Source: Streptomyces sp. TG1A-60
GTDB lineage: Bacteria > Actinomycetota > Actinomycetes > Streptomycetales > Streptomycetaceae
Direction of reading: 5' to 3'
Length of the DNA: 64,000 nucleotides
Assembly (NCBI RefSeq): GCF_037201975.1
Contig: NZ_CP147520.1
Span: 4,588,001-4,652,000, forward strand
This document shows, piece by piece, positions 61,868 through 64,000 of this stretch; within the stretch, counting starts at the first letter, position 1, and the number at the start of each line of letters is the position of its first letter. The notes below the pieces were generated by a model. That model did no database searches. It worked only from the letters and a program-made list of their open reading frames with translations, and was not told where the DNA came from. Both the position numbers and the translations under genes were made by a program.

Positions 61868-62583
61868 CCGGTCGTGAACCCTCCGAAGCGGCCCCGGTGG
61901 AAGAGCAGCGGCGCGCTCCCGGCGGTGGTGGCGGTGCCGTCGTCGCCCGTGCCCAGTGCCTCGACCCGGCCCACGACGATCAGGTGGTCCCCGCCGGGGT
62001 GCACGGCGTGGATCGTGCAGTCGATCCACGCGGTGGCCCCCGTGAGGCGGGGGGAACCGGTGGCCGGGGCCGCGTCATGGGCGACACCGGCGAACTTGTC
62101 CGCGCCGCTCACCGCGAAGCGGCGGCACAACTCCCCCTGATCGGCGCCGAGTACGTTCACGCAGAAGACGCCCGCGCGGGCGATGCGGGGCCAGGTCGTC
62201 GACGTACGGGCGACCATGAAGACGACGAGGGGCGGGTCGAGGGAGAGGGCGGAGAAGGACTGGCAGGCGAAGCCGGCGGGGCGGTCGTCGATCGTCGTGA
62301 CTGCCGGGGCCTCCGGGGCCTCCGAAGCCGTCGGGGCCGTCGGGGGTTTTCGGACCGTCGGGGGTTCCGGGACCGCCGGGGCGGTGATGATCGTGACGCC
62401 CGTCGCGAAGTTTCCCAGTACGCGGCGGAATCGGGCCTGGTCGACCGGTGCTCGCTCGTCCTCGCCCACGCAGCGCAGTTCGGGGCGCGGCAGTGCTTCG
62501 ACGACCGGTTTCGCGATCGTTGTACGGCTCCTGTCCGCTTTGAGGTAGCGGACGGCGGCGGCTGCCATTCCCGCGTGTCCCAT
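61864..62583 (-). CDS. Flavin reductase-like (HpaC-type) protein
   Basis: A 239-residue FMN-binding split-barrel protein. FRRVLGNFATGVTIITA, GFACQSFSALSLDPPLVVFM, GVFCVNVLGADQGELCRRFA and DCTIHAVHPGGDHLIVVGRV are the family blocks. Such proteins supply reduced flavin to a two-component monooxygenase. A Thr/Pro/Ala-rich insert (about 72-95) interrupts the barrel. No oxygenase is in the window. ATG 62583 has GGGGG upstream. The perfect palindromic operator lies 17 nt before it. Confidence 0.9.
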   Translation of the reverse strand: MGHAGMAAAAVRYLKADRSRTTIAKPVVEALPRPELRCVGEDERAPVDQARFRRVLGNFATGVTIITAPAVPEPPTVRKPPTAPTASEAPEAPAVTTIDDRPAGFACQSFSALSLDPPLVVFMVARTSTTWPRIARAGVFCVNVLGADQGELCRRFAVSGADKFAGVAHDAAPATGSPRLTGATAWIDCTIHAVHPGGDHLIVVGRVEALGTGDDGTATTAGSAPLLFHRGRFGGFTTG

Positions 62584-62599
62584 CACACCCCCATTGAAG

Positions 62600-62614
62600 C
62601 TGACGGACCGTCAG
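62600..62614. promoter_or_regulatory. Palindromic operator, site 4 (perfect)
   Basis: CTGACGGACCGTCAG is a perfect palindrome (odd centre), 17 nt before the flavin reductase start. Confidence 0.7.
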
Positions 62615-62620
62615 AAGTGA

Positions 62621-62809
62621 AGCCCAACGCCCGAAGCCCAACGCCCGAAGCCCAACGCCCGAAGCGCGGAGCCCGGAGCCCGAAGCCCAACGCCCGAAGC
62701 GCGGAGCCCGGAGCCCGAAGCCCAACGCCCGAAGCGCGGAGCCCGGAGCCCGAAGCCCAACGCCCGAAGCGCGGAGCCCGGAGCCCGGAGCCCGGAGCCC
62801 GGAGCCCGG
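62621..62809. repeat. Heptamer tandem array with 35-bp higher-order units
   Basis: 27 consecutive 7-bp units of the type AGCCCGR, including AGCCCAA, CGCCCGA, AGCGCGG and AGCCCGG. A 35-bp block of five heptamers is repeated three times (62649-62753) and is followed by five AGCCCGG units. It lies between the flavin reductase promoter and the end of the hydratase gene. Confidence 0.95.
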
Positions 62810-62813
62810 AGTC

Positions 62814-63719
62814 TCAGCGGCCTTGGAAGCGCGGTGTCCGCCGCTCCACGAAGCTCGCCACGCCCTCCCGGGCGTCGGCCGTCGTCATGTTGATCTCCTG
62901 TGCGGCGGCCTCGGCACTGAAGGCGGTGGTGCGGTCGGTGTCGAGGGAGGCGTTGACCAGCTGTTTGGTCAGCGCCAGGGCGCGGGTCGGGCCGGTGGCG
63001 AGGCGTTCGGCCCACTCGCGGGCCGTCTTCTCCAGGTCCGGGGCGGGGACGACGCGGTTGACCAGGCCGAGGCGTGCCGCGTCGGCTGCGGGCAGGGCGT
63101 CGCCGAAGAACATCAGCTCCTTCGTACGGTGGGGGCCGACGAGGCGGGGAAGGAGGTACGCGCCGCCGCCGTCGGGGACGAGGCCGCGCCGTACGAACAC
63201 CTCGGCGAAACGGGCCCCTTCGGCCGCCAGGACCAGGTCGCAGGCGAGGGCGAGGTGTGCGCCGAGACCGGCCGCCGTGCCGTTCACCGCCGCTATCACC
63301 GGCTTCTCGCAGTCGAGCACGGCCGCGATGAGGCGCTGGGCGCCGAGGCGGATCACGCGCGCCACGTCACCGCTCACACGCTCTCCACCGCCACCGCCCC
63401 GGGTGTCGCCGGTCGGGCCGCCGCCGGTCGGGCCGCCGCCGGTCGGGCCGCCGCCGGTCGGGCCGCCGCCGGTCGAGGTGCTGACGGTCGAGGTGGCCTC
63501 GGCCGGGCCGTCGCCCGTCGTCGCGCCCCGCAGGTCCGCCCCGGCGCAGAAGCCGCGGCCCGTCGCGGTGATCACGACGGCGCGCACGGCGGGGTCGGCG
63601 GAGGCGTCGCAGAGGAGGCGGATGAGGCGTTCCCGCTGGTCGGGGGTGATGGCGTTCATCGCCTCGGGGCGGTTGAGGGTGATCCAGGAGACGGCGTTGT
63701 CAGTGGCGTGCAGTATCAA
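62814..63719 (-). CDS. Enoyl-CoA hydratase/isomerase (crotonase family)
   Basis: A 301-residue crotonase that hydrates or isomerises an enoyl-CoA. VSWITLNRPEAMNAIT, VVITATGRGFCAGADLRG (oxyanion hole), AAVNGTAAGLGAHLALACDL and VRRGLVPDGGGAYLLPRLVG mark the fold. A Gly/Thr/Pro insertion after residue 80 (four copies of TGGGP) lengthens the usual 260 residues and is encoded by a 15-bp tandem repeat. Part of the catabolic region; its start lies 100 nt from the end of the CoA-synthetase gene. Confidence 0.92.
   Translation of the reverse strand: MILHATDNAVSWITLNRPEAMNAITPDQRERLIRLLCDASADPAVRAVVITATGRGFCAGADLRGATTGDGPAEATSTVSTSTGGGPTGGGPTGGGPTGGGPTGDTRGGGGGERVSGDVARVIRLGAQRLIAAVLDCEKPVIAAVNGTAAGLGAHLALACDLVLAAEGARFAEVFVRRGLVPDGGGAYLLPRLVGPHRTKELMFFGDALPAADAARLGLVNRVVPAPDLEKTAREWAERLATGPTRALALTKQLVNASLDTDRTTAFSAEAAAQEINMTTADAREGVASFVERRTPRFQGR
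63409..63475. repeat. 15-bp tandem repeat inside the hydratase gene
   Basis: Four complete copies of CCGGTCGGGCCGCCG and a partial fifth. The length is a multiple of three, so copy-number change keeps the frame. Confidence 0.9.
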
Positions 63720-63818
63720 TGAGTCACGGGATTTTTCGGGATGTTCGAGGGGGAAGCGGACATGTGGGTGCTCCTGTTCCTGCGGAGAGTGATGGCGGTC
63801 CTGGGTGTGTGGGGGCGC

Positions 63819-64000
63819 TCAGCGGCACACCGCGAGCGCGTCCAGCGCCACGGCCCCCTGCCCCCGCGGCAGCACCATCAGCGGATTGATGTCCAACTCC
63901 GCGAGCTGGTCCCCGAGTTCGAGCGCCATGCGCTGCACCCGGAGGACGACCTCCACGAGCGCGTCCACGTCGGCCGGGGGAGCCCCGCGCACCCCGTCCA
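63819..64000 (-). CDS. Acyl-CoA synthetase (NDP-forming type), C-terminal part (partial)
   Basis: 59 codons and a stop enter from the right edge: DALVEVVLRVQRMALELGDQ, then AELDINPLMVLPRGQGAVAL. This is the end of the ATP-grasp subunit of acetate--CoA ligase-like (ACD/Pat-type) synthetases, where E-x-D-I-N-P-L contributes to nucleotide binding. It would add CoA to a short or branched acid in the same catabolic region. Confidence 0.8.
   Translation of the reverse strand, partial: DGVRGAPPADVDALVEVVLRVQRMALELGDQLAELDINPLMVLPRGQGAVALDALAVCR

Noticed and set aside
62621..62809. CRISPR array
   Set aside because: Units are 7 bp and contiguous without spacers, and there are no cas genes.

Overview
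The window is a high-GC actinobacterial chromosome segment, almost certainly Streptomyces. Coding frames have GC-rich third positions, GTG and TTG starts are common, and the gene content is typical of the genus: a conservon, an NsdA-like regulator, DmdR1, a SCO4402-type protein, a CebR-type operator before a cellulase and a DasR-type site. Gene order from serC to the EF-hand gene matches what I recall of the S. coelicolor core chromosome (about SCO4366 to SCO4411). No tRNA, rRNA, CRISPR array, intact insertion sequence or replication origin was seen.

Layout. 1-16.4 kb: end of a secreted protein gene, a P-type ATPase, a MarR/MFS pair, an RNA phosphodiesterase, an aldo/keto reductase, a Uma2 protein, an SGNH esterase, a secreted beta-propeller-like protein, a GH5-CBM2 cellulase, a PH-domain membrane protein and serC. 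16.5-21.1 kb: a conservon (histidine kinase, roadblock protein, DUF742 protein, P450) with no CvnD GTPase. 21.5-27.9 kb: small accessory genes, an EamA exporter, and the collapsed remains of an acyclic-isoprenoid/acyl-CoA operon between a TIGR03084 gene and a TetR gene. 27.9-33.6 kb: pdxH, a citrate synthase, a candidate small transcript, a PAS/GAF protein, a SIS protein and dmdR1. 34-49.5 kb: a hydrolase lacking its nucleophile, an ABC exporter, an NsdA-like regulator, a lipoprotein receptor, purU, an ECF sigma/anti-sigma pair, a STAS protein and an EF-hand protein. 49.5-64 kb: an acyl-CoA catabolic region (ligase, amidohydrolase, three acyl-CoA dehydrogenases, cyclase, SDR, alcohol dehydrogenase, flavin reductase, enoyl-CoA hydratase, CoA synthetase).

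Main observations. (i) The catabolic region shares a palindrome, CTGACGG-N-CCGTCAG, placed 17-70 nt before five start codons, so it looks like one regulon whose repressor lies outside the window. (ii) A promoter, a Shine-Dalgarno sequence, a 12-codon ORF and a strong inverted repeat on the minus strand between the citrate synthase and PAS genes look like an independent small RNA or peptide locus. (iii) Three genes (MFS, cvnA, DUF1707) each appear to lack one base near a low-complexity tract or the 5' end, which suggests sequence error or recent decay. (iv) Several deletion scars, two abutting MITE-like elements, a heptamer array and dispersed hairpins mark local genome turnover.
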